Source of the DNA: Bacillota bacterium
GTDB taxonomy: Bacteria > Bacillota > Clostridia > Acetivibrionales > JAEZXR01
Assembly (NCBI GenBank): GCA_023419605.1
Contig: JAEZXR010000008.1
Span: 1-64,000 of the forward strand
DNA length: 64,000 bases
Reading direction: 5' to 3'
Positions 8,120-16,651 of the stretch are shown piece after piece. A model generated the notes under the pieces. The model had not been told where the DNA came from. It ran no database searches and saw only the letters and a program-made list of their open reading frames with translations. Each line of letters opens with the position of its first letter. The stretch's first letter is position 1. The position numbers and the translations under genes were made by a program.

Positions 8120-8327
8120 AAGGAAACGGCAGCAAATGAAGGATATGCTTTCTGCATTACTGGAGATGGCATGTACCGAAAAGCAAAAACAGGTCATGGA
8201 ACTCTACTACAAAAATGGAAAAAAGGTGCCTGAGATTGCCTCCATGCTGGGGGTTAGCCGGCAGAACATCTACCGGATGCTGAAGACCGTCAGAAAAAAC
8301 CTTGAAAAAAGTAAAAAATATTTTTAG
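8037..8327 (+). CDS. sigma-70 region 4-like late activator (Xpf-like)
   Basis: About 96 aa. Residues 35-90 match the sigma region 4 helix-turn-helix: E-K-Q-K-Q-V-M-E-L-Y-Y, then V-P-E-I-A-S-M-L-G-V-S-R-Q-N-I-Y-R-M-L. PBSX of Bacillus subtilis carries a comparable sigma-like positive control factor, Xpf, that turns on late genes, and position here (after the early genes, just before the structural genes) fits that role. I chose GTG 8037, preceded by GGTGGAGA; an upstream ATG at 8016 lies further into the preceding gene and has no better site. A hairpin with T tract follows immediately, so the structural genes probably have their own promoter recognised with this factor. Confidence 0.78.
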   Translation: MKSTHLMQGSPEEFYTLDPHDMNMRTNERKRQQMKDMLSALLEMACTEKQKQVMELYYKNGKKVPEIASMLGVSRQNIYRMLKTVRKNLEKSKKYF

Positions 8328-8332
8328 AAAAG

Positions 8333-8353
8333 TCAACATCCGATGTTGATTTT
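8333..8353 (+). terminator. terminator after the sigma-like gene
   Basis: TCAACATC-C-GATGTTGA followed by TTTT, six bases beyond the stop codon. It separates early from structural genes. Confidence 0.6.
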
Positions 8354-8507
8354 ACCGCGGTTTTCATCCTATAGATAGAGAGTTATTTCAGAGCTCCTCA
8401 CCGAGGGAGCCATGAACACTCCTACTGCCGTTTCGGTACTGTCGGCGTAAAACAACAGGACCTGGCAGACACGGCCGGGAAAAAGCAAAGGCAAAGGAGG
8501 CGATGGT
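8354..8507 (+). promoter_or_regulatory. likely late-promoter region of the tail operon
   Basis: About 150 bp between the early terminator and the first structural-operon ORF. There is no convincing sigma-A promoter, which fits control by the adjacent sigma-like protein. Short frames here are broken by stops. Assignment rests on position only. Confidence 0.3.
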
Positions 8508-8675
8508 GTGGGCTGATGGGAAGAACTGCTGAGGAACCTGAACCTGTCGGAGGAACAGGGAAGCAGGCTCATAGGCAGTGCGGAAAATCATTGCAAGGGG
8601 TGCGTGCCCGAAGGACGGTTCGAAGAGATGAACCGGTGGAAGAAGGAAGGAGACGTGAGGAATGAGCAAAAATAA
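8508..8675 (+). pseudogene. small tail-operon gene with UGA at codon 3
   Basis: AAAGGAGG is followed at good spacing by GTG GGC TGA, and the same frame then stays open for 52 codons with coding-like composition (N-L-N-L-S-E-E-Q, then S-A-E-N-H-C-K-G-C). So either one nonsense change has killed a short gene, or the start lies elsewhere and the frame is read from a non-standard codon. The frame overlaps the following 58-aa gene by 14 bases, as real neighbouring phage genes do. Function unknown. Confidence 0.35.
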
Positions 8676-8838
8676 GAAAGAAGCTCCGGGCTTTCCAAAG
8701 GAGCAAATCGTAGAATGTAAAAGCTTTTCCGGCATGGAAAAGGACATTCTGAAGGTGCTTCTCAAAGACGGAGAGATGTACAGTATGGAGGAAGCAAAAA
8801 CCATGATTGAGGATTTTATGAAAAGGAGGATACAGTAG
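8662..8838 (+). CDS. small hypothetical protein before tail sheath
   Basis: 58-aa protein running from ATG (preceded by GTGAGG) to TAG two bases before the sheath gene. It is charged, with E-K-D-I-L-K-V-L-L-K-D and a helical C-terminal half, and no signal peptide. Position directly upstream of an XkdK-type sheath gene is where many clostridial tail operons carry a short unassigned protein. Real coding is supported by composition and tight packing. Confidence 0.6.
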   Translation: MSKNKKEAPGFPKEQIVECKSFSGMEKDILKVLLKDGEMYSMEEAKTMIEDFMKRRIQ

Positions 8839-8840
8839 TT

Positions 8841-10169
8841 ATGGCAGGAGGAGCATGGACAGTTCAAAACAAGGTCAGACCAGGCGTATATATTAACATT
8901 AAGAGCCAGGGCAAGCCACAGGGGGCTGCTGGAACCAGGGGCACAGTGACAATGCCTGTAGTATTGGGTTGGGGGCCGGAGAAGACACCGGTGGAAGTGG
9001 ATTTCGAGACAAATTTCGAAAAGGTATTGGGATATCCCATTACGGATTCAGCCCTGATTCTTTTAAGAGAAGCGCTAAAAAGAGTAAACAAAGTAATTCT
9101 TTACAGGGTTAATGCGGGAGGTGTCAAAGCTGCAGCAACCATCGGCGGAATTAACTTTACGGCCAAGTATACGGGAACCAGAGGAAATCAAATCGCAGGC
9201 AGCGTGAAGCAGAACATCGACGATACGACAAAGTTTGATGTTAGTACCTACCTGAATGGAAAAGAAGTGGACAGGCAAACAGTCGCTGCCATATCCGAAC
9301 TGAAATTCAATGATTATGTAGACTTCTCCGGGTCCGGAAGCATCGCTGCAGCCGCGGGAACTTCATTAACAAACGGAGCCAATGGTACAGCTGTAGCTGC
9401 CGACTATGCAGATTACTTTACAGCTATAGAGCCGTTGAACTTCAATACCATGGCTTTACCGGTGGATGATGCTGAAATCAAGGCGGTGACTGTTGCCTTC
9501 ATCAAACGTATGAGGGAACAAGAGGGAAAGAAGGTCCAGGCGGTCCTGGCAAACTATCCGGCTGCCGACTCCGAAGGCATTCTATCCGTAAAGAACGGCG
9601 TTATTCTTTCCAGCGGTACCGTCATCGACAAGGTAAAAGCGACGGCATGGGTTGCCGGAGCCGTAGCCGGTGCGGAGGTAAGCCAGTCCTTGACGTACTC
9701 GGCTTACGATGATGCGGTGGATGTGGATACACGCTTCACAAACAGCCAGATCGAGACTGCCCTTAGAAGCGGTGAGCTTGTTTTTGTAGAGAACCAGGGA
9801 AGGGCCATTGTAGAACAGGAAATCAACACCTTTGTGTCCTTCACCCCGGAAAAGGGAAAAGAGTTTTCAAAGAACAGGGTCGTAAGGCTGTTCGATAGCA
9901 TCGAAAACGATATAAGAGATATCTTTGCCAGCTTCTATATCGGCAAAGTGAGCAATAATGACGATGGAAGAAACCTTTTCAAGTCGGAATTAATCAATTA
10001 TCTGAACCGTCTGCAGGCCATTGGGGCTATACAGAACCTGGATCCGCAGGAAGATATAAAAGTACTGCCGGGGACGGATATTGATTCCGTGGTAGTAAAT
10101 TTACATATTCAACCGGTGGATGCGATTGAAAAAATCTATATCACTGTAACAGTAGGAGGGGAGCAATAA
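8841..10169 (+). CDS. xkdK: contractile tail sheath protein (XkdK-like)
   Basis: 442-aa homologue of phage_tail_sheath proteins. The N-terminal P-G-V-Y-I-N-I-K-S and the early T-R-G-x-V-x-M-P-V-V-L-G-W-G-P stretch are hallmark sheath sequence. The C-terminal third contains the conserved F-F-x-F/I-x-x-P-E-K-G-K-E-F-like and V-V-R-L-F-D-S-I-x-N-D-I segments. It polymerises around the tail tube and contracts to drive the tube into the target. Its TAA overlaps the ATG of the tube gene. The length is typical for the PBSX/Clostridium family. Confidence 0.95.
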   Translation: MAGGAWTVQNKVRPGVYINIKSQGKPQGAAGTRGTVTMPVVLGWGPEKTPVEVDFETNFEKVLGYPITDSALILLREALKRVNKVILYRVNAGGVKAAATIGGINFTAKYTGTRGNQIAGSVKQNIDDTTKFDVSTYLNGKEVDRQTVAAISELKFNDYVDFSGSGSIAAAAGTSLTNGANGTAVAADYADYFTAIEPLNFNTMALPVDDAEIKAVTVAFIKRMREQEGKKVQAVLANYPAADSEGILSVKNGVILSSGTVIDKVKATAWVAGAVAGAEVSQSLTYSAYDDAVDVDTRFTNSQIETALRSGELVFVENQGRAIVEQEINTFVSFTPEKGKEFSKNRVVRLFDSIENDIRDIFASFYIGKVSNNDDGRNLFKSELINYLNRLQAIGAIQNLDPQEDIKVLPGTDIDSVVVNLHIQPVDAIEKIYITVTVGGEQ

Positions 10170-10633
10170 TGGGATTTTTACAGGCAACAGATACCATAAG
10201 CGGGCAGGAAGGGAAAGCCTTTGCCGTCATTAACGGACGTATTGAAGAAATGTTCTACATTAAGAAGCTGGAGGCTACGGTAGAGAAAAAGAAATCCGAG
10301 GTGAAAACCCTGGGAAAACGTGCAACACAGCACAAAGCCATAGGCTGGAACGGTACCGGCAGCATGACCATCTATTATATCACCAGCTTGTTCCGGGAAA
10401 TGATGCTGGACTACATAAATACAGGCAAAGACGCATACTTTGACATTCAAATCGTCAACGAAGATCCTGCATCCAGCATCGGTAAGCAGACAGTGAAGCT
10501 TCATGGCGTAAATCTGGATAAAGTTGTTATGGCCAGTTTGGATGTGGGTGCAGAAGGCCTGGAAGAAGAGATTAGTTTTACCTTTGAAGACGTGGTCATT
10601 CTGGACAAATTTAAAGCACCGGCATTGCGGTAA
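10169..10633 (+). CDS. xkdM: tail tube protein (XkdM-like)
   Basis: 154-aa protein matching the PBSX XkdM / phage tail tube family (DUF2001-like): G-x-E-G-K-A-F-A-V-I-N-G near the start, K-K-S-E-V-K-T-L-G-K-R in the middle and a beta-rich remainder ending E-E-x-S-F-T-F-E-D-V. It forms the inner hollow tube. The gene overlaps the sheath stop codon by one base, so the two major structural proteins are translated together. Confidence 0.92.
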   Translation: MGFLQATDTISGQEGKAFAVINGRIEEMFYIKKLEATVEKKKSEVKTLGKRATQHKAIGWNGTGSMTIYYITSLFREMMLDYINTGKDAYFDIQIVNEDPASSIGKQTVKLHGVNLDKVVMASLDVGAEGLEEEISFTFEDVVILDKFKAPALR

Positions 10634-10647
10634 GGAGGAACCAGGGT

Positions 10648-11067
10648 ATGAGTAATTTAAAGGCATTTCTTTTTGAAAATGCGGAAAGAGCACAGGAACA
10701 GGATGTAGTTGTTTCCAAAAGGTTTAAGGATGAAACAGGTAATCCGGTTTCCTGGAAGATCCGGCCCATCACGGAGGCGGAAAATGAGAACATCCGTAGG
10801 TCCTGTACCCGGAAGGTCACCCATCGGGGTGCTTCCAGTGTAGAAACGGACAATGAGGCTTATATAACAAAGCTGGTGGCGGAGGCTGTCGTATATCCGG
10901 ACTTAAAGGATGCCGAGCTCCAGGCCAGCTACGGAGTCATGGGGGCAGATACCCTTTTAAAGAAAATGCTGCTGGCAGGAGAATTCGGAGTCCTCTCCCA
11001 GGCGGTTTCCGAGATCTCCGGCTTTGACAAAGGGCTTCAGGAATTGAAAGAAGAAGCAAAAAACTAA
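10648..11067 (+). CDS. xkdN: tail assembly chaperone, short form (XkdN-like)
   Basis: 139-aa XkdN-family protein (phage tail assembly chaperone, functional counterpart of lambda gpG). AAGGAGG precedes ATG. The body has K-I-R-P-I-T-E-A-E-N and Y-G-V-M-G-A-D-T-L-L-K-K-M-L, typical of the family. It should coat the tape-measure protein during tail building and is not expected in the finished particle. The last codons GCA AAA AAC TAA contain a canonical frameshift site, so a longer form is also made (see next entry). Confidence 0.88.
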   Translation: MSNLKAFLFENAERAQEQDVVVSKRFKDETGNPVSWKIRPITEAENENIRRSCTRKVTHRGASSVETDNEAYITKLVAEAVVYPDLKDAELQASYGVMGADTLLKKMLLAGEFGVLSQAVSEISGFDKGLQELKEEAKN

Positions 11068-11246
11068 TCCAGCAGGGGGATGCGGAAGCCGTATACGCGC
11101 ACTTCGCCCTGCATCGCTTAAAAAAATGGCCTTCCGAATTCGCGAATTTGCCAAGGGCAGAGAAAGCCTTTGTCATGGCAAGTATCGATAAAATGATAGA
11201 AGCGGAACGGAAGAGGCAAATGAAATAAGGAACTTGTTAAGGTGAA
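10648..11246 (+). CDS. tail assembly chaperone, -1 frameshift long form
   Basis: Ribosomes slipping by -1 on A AAA AAC (11058-11064) bypass the TAA at 11065 and continue for 60 codons in the -1 frame, to TGA at 11244-11246. This gives a 199-aa fusion. The extension reads A-H-F-A-L-H-R-L-K-K-W-P, then L-P-R-A-E-K-A-F-V-M-A-S-I-D, which matches the conserved T part of tail chaperones (P-S-x-x-x-x-L-P-x-x-E-K-A-F-x-x-A). It has no start codon with a ribosome site of its own at its beginning. G/GT or E/E'-type frameshifts are conserved across long-tailed phages. Confidence 0.85.
11058..11064 (+). promoter_or_regulatory. -1 programmed frameshift slippery heptamer
   Basis: A AAA AAC in the zero frame of the XkdN-like gene, immediately followed by the TAA stop. 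It matches the X XXY YYZ rule exactly and joins the two chaperone frames. Confidence 0.85.
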
Positions 11247-11248
11247 GC

Positions 11249-11334
11249 GGAAATATTACTTCCACTTTTTGCGGGCCCGCCATAGCACCTATGAAGGGGG
11301 TAGCAAAATGATAGTGGAAGTTATATTTTCGCCA
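11249..11334. repeat. palindromic repeat C, copy 1
   Basis: Imperfect inverted repeat: left arm GGAAATATTACTTCCAC and TTTTTGC, right arm GCAAAATGATAGTGGAAG. The loop begins GCGGGCCCGC. Core and layout match copies at 23732-23834, 27488-27635 and 48193-48279. It lies in the only sizeable gap (199 bp) of the structural operon, upstream of the tape-measure gene; the rest of the gap, to 11445, has a further partial AACTTCC/GGAAGTT repeat and no gene. Confidence 0.6.
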
Positions 11335-11445
11335 ATCCTAAAGAGGAACTTCCGCTGTGCCTATATGGAAGCATAGGGGAGATGAGAAAGTGGAAGTTGC
11401 TCTTTAACGTATCCGAAATGCGGCATGGAAGAAAGAAGGTGAAAT

Positions 11446-13338
11446 ATGTCAATACAAAAAGCGCTGGCCATTCGAGAAAACATGAGCATAGTACCGTATA
11501 ACCAAAACCGTGCATTGGTGCCGTACGTCCAGGACCGTGTAGCGGGCCCGTCCCAAAACATGAATCTTTTTGCAAACCTGGATTTCAGCAGGAATAAAAC
11601 TGTCATCAAAAATCTCAATATTAAACCCGAGATGATGGTTGTTCTAAACATGGCAAAGGAAACTGAGGAAACAATGGAGAAGACCAAAAAAACAGTGGAT
11701 GATACCACATCAAAGGGAAAATCGTTTTTCTCCTCCCTCAAAGCCAATGCTGTCAGTATGGGGGCAGAGGCGATAAAAAAAATTGGAAGTCTCAGTCTGA
11801 GCGGAGCTTTGGAAACACAAAAACAGCTTTCCGGTATACAGGCCATCATGGGTAACAAGGAAGTAGGAAAAGCCTACTTTGAGGGTTTAGCAAAGCAAGC
11901 AGATAAAAGCGCCTACAGCATGGAGGAATTTGTAGGAGTTTCCGGACAGTTCATGCAAGTTACCAAGAATACAGACAAACTGAATGCACTTACCAACCTG
12001 TCGGAACGGCTGGCCATGGCAGATCCCAGCCAAGGCATGAAGGGGGCTGGAACGGCAATAAGAGAAGCCATGTCAGGAGATTTTAAATCGCTCGGCAGCA
12101 AATTTGGCTTCGGAAAGGCAGATATAGAAATTTTAAAAGCTTCAAAAAGCCTCGATGAATTTACCAGCAAATTTGATCAGGCGCTATCGAAAAAAGGCTT
12201 TACCGATCAGAGACTCCAGGAGTTTAATCTATCTCCGGATGTACAGATAAAAGCCCTTAAAACTAACTTTTTATCTGGGTTTGAGCAAATAGGAGGGGTG
12301 GTCATCAATGGTCTTATGCCTATTATAACCGCACTAAACCAGGCATTTACCAGTGGTCAGTTTCAGCCATTTTTTGATACGTTAAGTCAGGGATTCACTA
12401 TAATAGCTGATGCGGCAGTATGGTTATTTAATAATTTAGGAACAGGTTTTGGTGTAGTGAGTGGAATTCTACAATTTGCTGCTGCTCTGGTACAAAATTT
12501 TGGTGTAATCCTGCTTGGGCTATTTCCAGTTATACTCGGCATTGCTGCCGCGATGTTTATTTTACAGATAAGAACAATAGCAGTAGCAGCAGTAGAAAAG
12601 GTTGTAGCCATAGCTACACAAATAGCGGCAGGAGCCATGGCAGCGTTCAACTTTGTAATGAAATTAAATCCTGCTACTCTTGTTATAGCAGCGATAATAG
12701 GAATAATTACTGCATTGGCGGCTTTTGGAGTAATGACCAAAGGGGTAAAAACTGTATTTGCAGATGCATTTGGATTTATTGTAGATTTGGCACAGTCCGC
12801 TGTTAATTCAGTTATTGGTTTTATCAATGGCGCTATTAGAGGTATTAATACAGTTTCTGGATTCTTTGGCGGGCTACTAGGAATAGAGGCAAAAAAAATA
12901 GAGGAAATTCAGTTTAAAGCTGACTTCTCAAGCTTTAAGGAATCAGGACAGAAGTTTATAGAGGACTTTTCATTGGATAATGTTAAAGCCACTTTTGGCC
13001 TCGATAAATTACTTTCCCCCCAAAAAGGTCCTGAAACGCCTGGAACTGATGATCTGTTAAATAACTGGAATCGTAACCAGAAGGATAATTTTGAGATGCT
13101 TGGTGATAAAGTGGATAATATCAATAACACGGTTGAGATCACAAGTGAAGATATTAAACTAATGGTGGACCTGGCAGAGGCTGAAAGCATACAGAAAAAC
13201 ATTACGCTGACTCCTACGGTTCAAGTGCAGACAGGGGACATCAACCAGGAAGTAGATGTGGACAGTATGATCGGGAAGATCGCAGTAGCCTTAAACAGCC
13301 AAGCGCAAATATCAGGATCATTACTGGCGGAGGTATAG
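11446..13338 (+). CDS. tail tape measure protein (XkdO-like)
   Basis: 630-aa tape measure protein. The N-terminal third is helical and charged (E-T-E-E-T-M-E-K-T-K-K), the middle (about 285-470) has several hydrophobic segments, and the C-terminus is polar. This is the usual layout for proteins that set tail length and later act at the target membrane. It follows the tail chaperone gene, as in nearly all long-tailed phages. 630 residues is short and implies a tail near 95 nm if the usual 0.15 nm per residue holds (inference). The hydrophobic middle is notably more A/T-rich than the flanks, perhaps a swapped segment. Confidence 0.87.
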   Translation: MSIQKALAIRENMSIVPYNQNRALVPYVQDRVAGPSQNMNLFANLDFSRNKTVIKNLNIKPEMMVVLNMAKETEETMEKTKKTVDDTTSKGKSFFSSLKANAVSMGAEAIKKIGSLSLSGALETQKQLSGIQAIMGNKEVGKAYFEGLAKQADKSAYSMEEFVGVSGQFMQVTKNTDKLNALTNLSERLAMADPSQGMKGAGTAIREAMSGDFKSLGSKFGFGKADIEILKASKSLDEFTSKFDQALSKKGFTDQRLQEFNLSPDVQIKALKTNFLSGFEQIGGVVINGLMPIITALNQAFTSGQFQPFFDTLSQGFTIIADAAVWLFNNLGTGFGVVSGILQFAAALVQNFGVILLGLFPVILGIAAAMFILQIRTIAVAAVEKVVAIATQIAAGAMAAFNFVMKLNPATLVIAAIIGIITALAAFGVMTKGVKTVFADAFGFIVDLAQSAVNSVIGFINGAIRGINTVSGFFGGLLGIEAKKIEEIQFKADFSSFKESGQKFIEDFSLDNVKATFGLDKLLSPQKGPETPGTDDLLNNWNRNQKDNFEMLGDKVDNINNTVEITSEDIKLMVDLAEAESIQKNITLTPTVQVQTGDINQEVDVDSMIGKIAVALNSQAQISGSLLAEV

Positions 13339-13340
13339 GT

Positions 13341-13994
13341 ATGGAGGAAGTAAGAATCTTTTTAACATTTAACAACCTTCAGGAAGGCTTTCAGCTGCCT
13401 GTAAACCCGGAGAGCTTCGAGGTGGAAGAGAAAGGGGATACCAAGACCTATGATGTGCAGGGATTGGGAGAAGTCAACATACTAAAGGGGTTTAAGCTCC
13501 CGGAAATTACGATATCTTCTATTTTTCCCGGACAATATTACCCCTTCTGTAAAGTAGAGCCAGGGACTCCTTCCTATTATATTACATCCTTAAAAAAGTG
13601 GATAGAAACCAAGAGGCCTATACGGCTCACTATAGAGGGTATAGCCTTTCCGCTGAGCTGGGCCGTTTCAGTAGAAAGCTTTAGCTATAAGGAAGCGGCA
13701 GGGGCTCCAGGGGATGTGGAATATAAACTAACACTTAAACAGTACAAATTTTATGGACCCAGGAAGGTGATCATTGATCCTGTAAATGGTACCACCATCA
13801 CAAATGGGCGGCCCGCAGATCAACCGATTCCAGCCGAATATACAGTGAAACGCGGAGAGGATACCTTCTGGTACCTATGCAAAAAAATCCTTGGCAATGG
13901 GGACCGGGATCAGGAAATCGCAGCCTTTAACGGCATGAAACCGGACAGGGTATTATTCCCGGGTGAGGTAATACGGTTTCCGGTGGGGGGATGA
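13341..13994 (+). CDS. xkdP: LysM tail protein (XkdP-like)
   Basis: 217-aa protein. The first 160 residues match the beta-rich XkdP/gp53-like tail domain, and the last 50 form a LysM fold (E-Y-T-V-K-R-G-E-D-T-F-W, then I-A-A-F-N-G-M, then V-L-F-P-G-E-V-I-R-F-P). LysM domains bind peptidoglycan or glycan; in PBSX-type tails this protein sits near the tube end or baseplate hub. It starts two bases after the tape-measure stop and ends one base before the next gene. Confidence 0.88.
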   Translation: MEEVRIFLTFNNLQEGFQLPVNPESFEVEEKGDTKTYDVQGLGEVNILKGFKLPEITISSIFPGQYYPFCKVEPGTPSYYITSLKKWIETKRPIRLTIEGIAFPLSWAVSVESFSYKEAAGAPGDVEYKLTLKQYKFYGPRKVIIDPVNGTTITNGRPADQPIPAEYTVKRGEDTFWYLCKKILGNGDRDQEIAAFNGMKPDRVLFPGEVIRFPVGG

Positions 13995-13995
13995 T

Positions 13996-14961
13996 ATGGA
14001 TATTGAATTACTGGTAAGCAATCAAAAGGGTATCACCCATAAGCTTGATGCAGACAGCTTGAGCTGGAAAACCACCCGCAAGGGCAGAGCTTCCGTTTTG
14101 GACTTTTCCTTTCCAACCGGCGACCCCTTTTCATCCCGGGACTTCGAGATTAATAATGGAGACATTGTCCGGCTGCAGATCGACAGCGACACCATTTTCT
14201 ACGGGAATGTAGTTTCCATAAAAGACGAGAATGGGGAAGCCTACAGCATAACAGCACAGGACCAGCTGCGGATTCTCATGTATTCCGATACCTATATCCG
14301 AACCAATATGAGAGCCGATGAGTTTTTACAGCTCCTGGCGGACAACTTTCAACTAAACCTTGGCAATGTAGCCAATACGGGGTATGTAATTCCTAAAATT
14401 GCAAGGGAAAAGGAAAAGCTCATGGATATGATGGACTGGGCTCTTTCACAAACCCTGCTCTCTACGGGGAATATCTATATTTTATATGACAATGCCGGGA
14501 AGCTGGAATTAAAGGATATTAATGAGATGAAGCTGGACATTGTCATCGGTGACAGGAGTTTTTTAAACAAATATTCCTATGCAGAATCCATCGAATCCGA
14601 TGTTTATAACCAGTTCAAGCTGGTGCGGATCAACAAGGAGCAGCAGAAGAAGGAACTCTATATCGTTAAGGACTCGGAGAAGATCTCCCGGTGGGGCCTG
14701 CTGCAGTATTATGAAGAAGTGGATAGTGGTATGAATCCAGCACAGATTCAGCAGAAGCTGGACTGTCTTTCAAAGCTGAAAGGCAAGGAAAAGCGGACCT
14801 TTGACATCGATGCGCTGGGAGATCCCCGTGTGAGGGCGGGAACCTCCGTGTTCATTCATATTCCCAAACTGGGCATGCAGCAGTACTGTCTGGTGGAGGA
14901 GGCCTCCCATAAAATTCAGAATGAAGATTATACGATGAAATTAACAATAAGGATGGTGTAA
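13996..14961 (+). CDS. xkdQ: baseplate hub protein (XkdQ-like)
   Basis: 321-aa protein of the XkdQ/late-control D (gpD, gp27-like hub) group. The start contains T-H-K-L-D-A-D-S-L-S-W-K-T-T-R-K-G, a mid region has D-E-F-L-Q-L-L-A-D-N-F and E-K-L-M-D-M-M-D-W-A-L, and the end has the beta-rich R-A-G-T-S-V-F-I-H-I-P. The hub trimer closes the tube end and links tube, tape measure and baseplate. Tightly packed within the operon. Confidence 0.87.
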   Translation: MDIELLVSNQKGITHKLDADSLSWKTTRKGRASVLDFSFPTGDPFSSRDFEINNGDIVRLQIDSDTIFYGNVVSIKDENGEAYSITAQDQLRILMYSDTYIRTNMRADEFLQLLADNFQLNLGNVANTGYVIPKIAREKEKLMDMMDWALSQTLLSTGNIYILYDNAGKLELKDINEMKLDIVIGDRSFLNKYSYAESIESDVYNQFKLVRINKEQQKKELYIVKDSEKISRWGLLQYYEEVDSGMNPAQIQQKLDCLSKLKGKEKRTFDIDALGDPRVRAGTSVFIHIPKLGMQQYCLVEEASHKIQNEDYTMKLTIRMV

Positions 14962-14963
14962 TT

Positions 14964-15236
14964 ATGGCAGATATGCTGGAAGCAATCAAAGGAATCGTAA
15001 AGAATACCCTGGACGCCTATATGCCATTTTCGGCCTATTACGGAACTGTTGTACAGGAAAGCCCGCTTACGGTACAAATCGATCCGAAGTTCTATCTGAC
15101 CCATGAGTTCCTGACGGTTCTCCGGCATGTAGGGACTTTGGAAGAAGGAAGCCGGGTATTCCTTTTAAAAGTATCGGATGGCGAATATGTCGTCATGGGA
15201 AAGGTGGTGCTGCCGGGTGAAGATTACACCGGATAA
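14964..15236 (+). CDS. xkdR: baseplate protein XkdR (DUF2577)
   Basis: 90-aa protein of the DUF2577/XkdR type, which contributes the OB-like spike-region component in PBSX-family tails. Recognisable segments are M-L-E-A-I-K-G-I-V-K-N near the start and V-F-L-L-K-V-S-D-G-E-Y-V-V-M-G-K-V near the end. It overlaps the next gene by 20 bases. Order XkdQ-XkdR-XkdS is the same as in PBSX. Confidence 0.82.
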   Translation: MADMLEAIKGIVKNTLDAYMPFSAYYGTVVQESPLTVQIDPKFYLTHEFLTVLRHVGTLEEGSRVFLLKVSDGEYVVMGKVVLPGEDYTG

Positions 15237-15618
15237 TGGAACGCTGCCTCCTGTGGGACAGCAAAAAGTTGTCCTTCCTTCCAAAACCTATGGAATCAAT
15301 CCGGGGAAAAAAAGAATCAGTGGGTATGTGGATGGACTGGAAGCCATCAAACAGGCGGTTTTATTATGCCTTTCCACAGAACGCTTCGAATATCCCATTT
15401 ATTCCTGGAATTATGGAGTAGAACTGAAAGAGATTGTAGGGAAAGACCTGGAGTTTGCAAAAATCGAACTGCAGAGGACCATCACCGAGGCTCTTTTACA
15501 GGATGATCGAATCACCGGGGTTGAAAATTTCTGGTTTGAAAAGCAGGAGAATACATTGAAAATTATATTTGAAGTAATCACCATTTTAGGGAGAACGGAG
15601 GTGGAAGTGAATGTTTGA
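15217..15618 (+). CDS. xkdS: baseplate wedge protein XkdS (DUF2634, gp25-like)
   Basis: 133-aa gp25-like wedge component. I chose GTG 15217, which has AAGGTGG upstream; the longer frame from 15178 would overlap the preceding gene by 59 bases. Key sequence is S-G-Y-V-D-G-L-E-A-I-K-Q-A-V, then R-F-E-Y-P-I-Y-S-W-N-Y-G-V-E-L, the conserved stretch of the DUF2634 family. It polymerises into the baseplate wedge that triggers sheath contraction. Overlaps the following gene by eight bases. Confidence 0.87.
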   Translation: MKITPDNGTLPPVGQQKVVLPSKTYGINPGKKRISGYVDGLEAIKQAVLLCLSTERFEYPIYSWNYGVELKEIVGKDLEFAKIELQRTITEALLQDDRITGVENFWFEKQENTLKIIFEVITILGRTEVEVNV

Positions 15619-16648
15619 GAATCAATCCTATGAAGCCATTTTGAGCCGCATGCTGGCGACAGTTCCCAATGATATTGACAAACGGGAAGGAAGCATCATT
15701 TATACCGCACTGGCTCCTGCCGCCGCAGAACTGACACAGGCCTACAGGATATTAGAGGGTGTACTGCGGTTGTCTTTTGCAGGCACCTCCAGTGGAGAAT
15801 GGCTGGAAAAGAGGACGGCAGAACTGGGAATAACCCGGGAAAAGGCGACAAATGCCCTACGGGCAGGCGTGTTTGTGAATGCACAGAATCAGCCCATAGA
15901 CATCCCTATGAATAGCCGATTTAGTCTGGATACACTGAATTACACTGTTTTCGAGCGTATGGAGAAAGGCCGGTATAAAATGCGGTGTGAAACGCCGGGA
16001 AGTGCGGGCAACCGCCAGTTCGGGTTAATGCTCCCCATTGATTATGTGGAAGGATTGGCGAAAGCGGAGCTGGCAGAGGTTCTGATTCCCGGAGAGGATA
16101 CGGAAACAGACGCATCTTTATTGAACCGCTATCAGCTCCGTGTGCGCCAGCCGGCTACATCCGGCAATGCATACCAGTACCGTCAGTGGGCCACAGAAGT
16201 ACCGGGGGTAGGCGATGCAAAGGTATTCCCGCTGTGGAATGGACCCGGGACAGTGAAGGTTCTCATTATAGACACGGAGAAACAGCCTGCTAGCACGGCG
16301 CTTGTTTCAGCGACAGCCCAATACATTGAAGGCGTACATCCCATCGGGGCGGAAGTGACGGTGGCAGCGGGTGTGGAGAAATCCATCGAAGTTACCGCAA
16401 CGGTGGTTCTGGCCTCCGGGTTTACCTTATCGACGGTTCAGAATGCATTTGCGGAAGCTGTTCGAGAGTACTTGAAGGAAACTACCTTCAAAGTTTCTTA
16501 TATAAGCGGTGCTAAAATCGGTACTTTGCTGTTAAGTACTCCCGGCGTCATTGACTATACAAATTTGAAGCTGAACGGCAGTACCGCCAACGTGGCACTT
16601 TCGGCAGAGGAAGTCCCGGTTTTTGGTGCTGTGAATTTGGGGGTGTAA
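15611..16648 (+). CDS. xkdT: baseplate J-like protein (XkdT)
   Basis: 345-aa baseplate_J / Mu gp47-like protein. The first residues show D-K-R-E-G-S-I-I-Y-T-A-L-A-P-A-A-A-E, the middle has E-D-T-E-T-D-A-S-L-L-N-R-Y and P-A-T-S-G-N-A-Y-Q-Y-R-Q-W-A, and then V-P-G-V-G-D-A-K-V-F-P-L-W-N-G, all diagnostic. It is the main wedge scaffold of simple contractile tails. GGAGGTGG precedes ATG. Confidence 0.93.
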   Translation: MFENQSYEAILSRMLATVPNDIDKREGSIIYTALAPAAAELTQAYRILEGVLRLSFAGTSSGEWLEKRTAELGITREKATNALRAGVFVNAQNQPIDIPMNSRFSLDTLNYTVFERMEKGRYKMRCETPGSAGNRQFGLMLPIDYVEGLAKAELAEVLIPGEDTETDASLLNRYQLRVRQPATSGNAYQYRQWATEVPGVGDAKVFPLWNGPGTVKVLIIDTEKQPASTALVSATAQYIEGVHPIGAEVTVAAGVEKSIEVTATVVLASGFTLSTVQNAFAEAVREYLKETTFKVSYISGAKIGTLLLSTPGVIDYTNLKLNGSTANVALSAEEVPVFGAVNLGV

Positions 16649-16651
16649 TGA

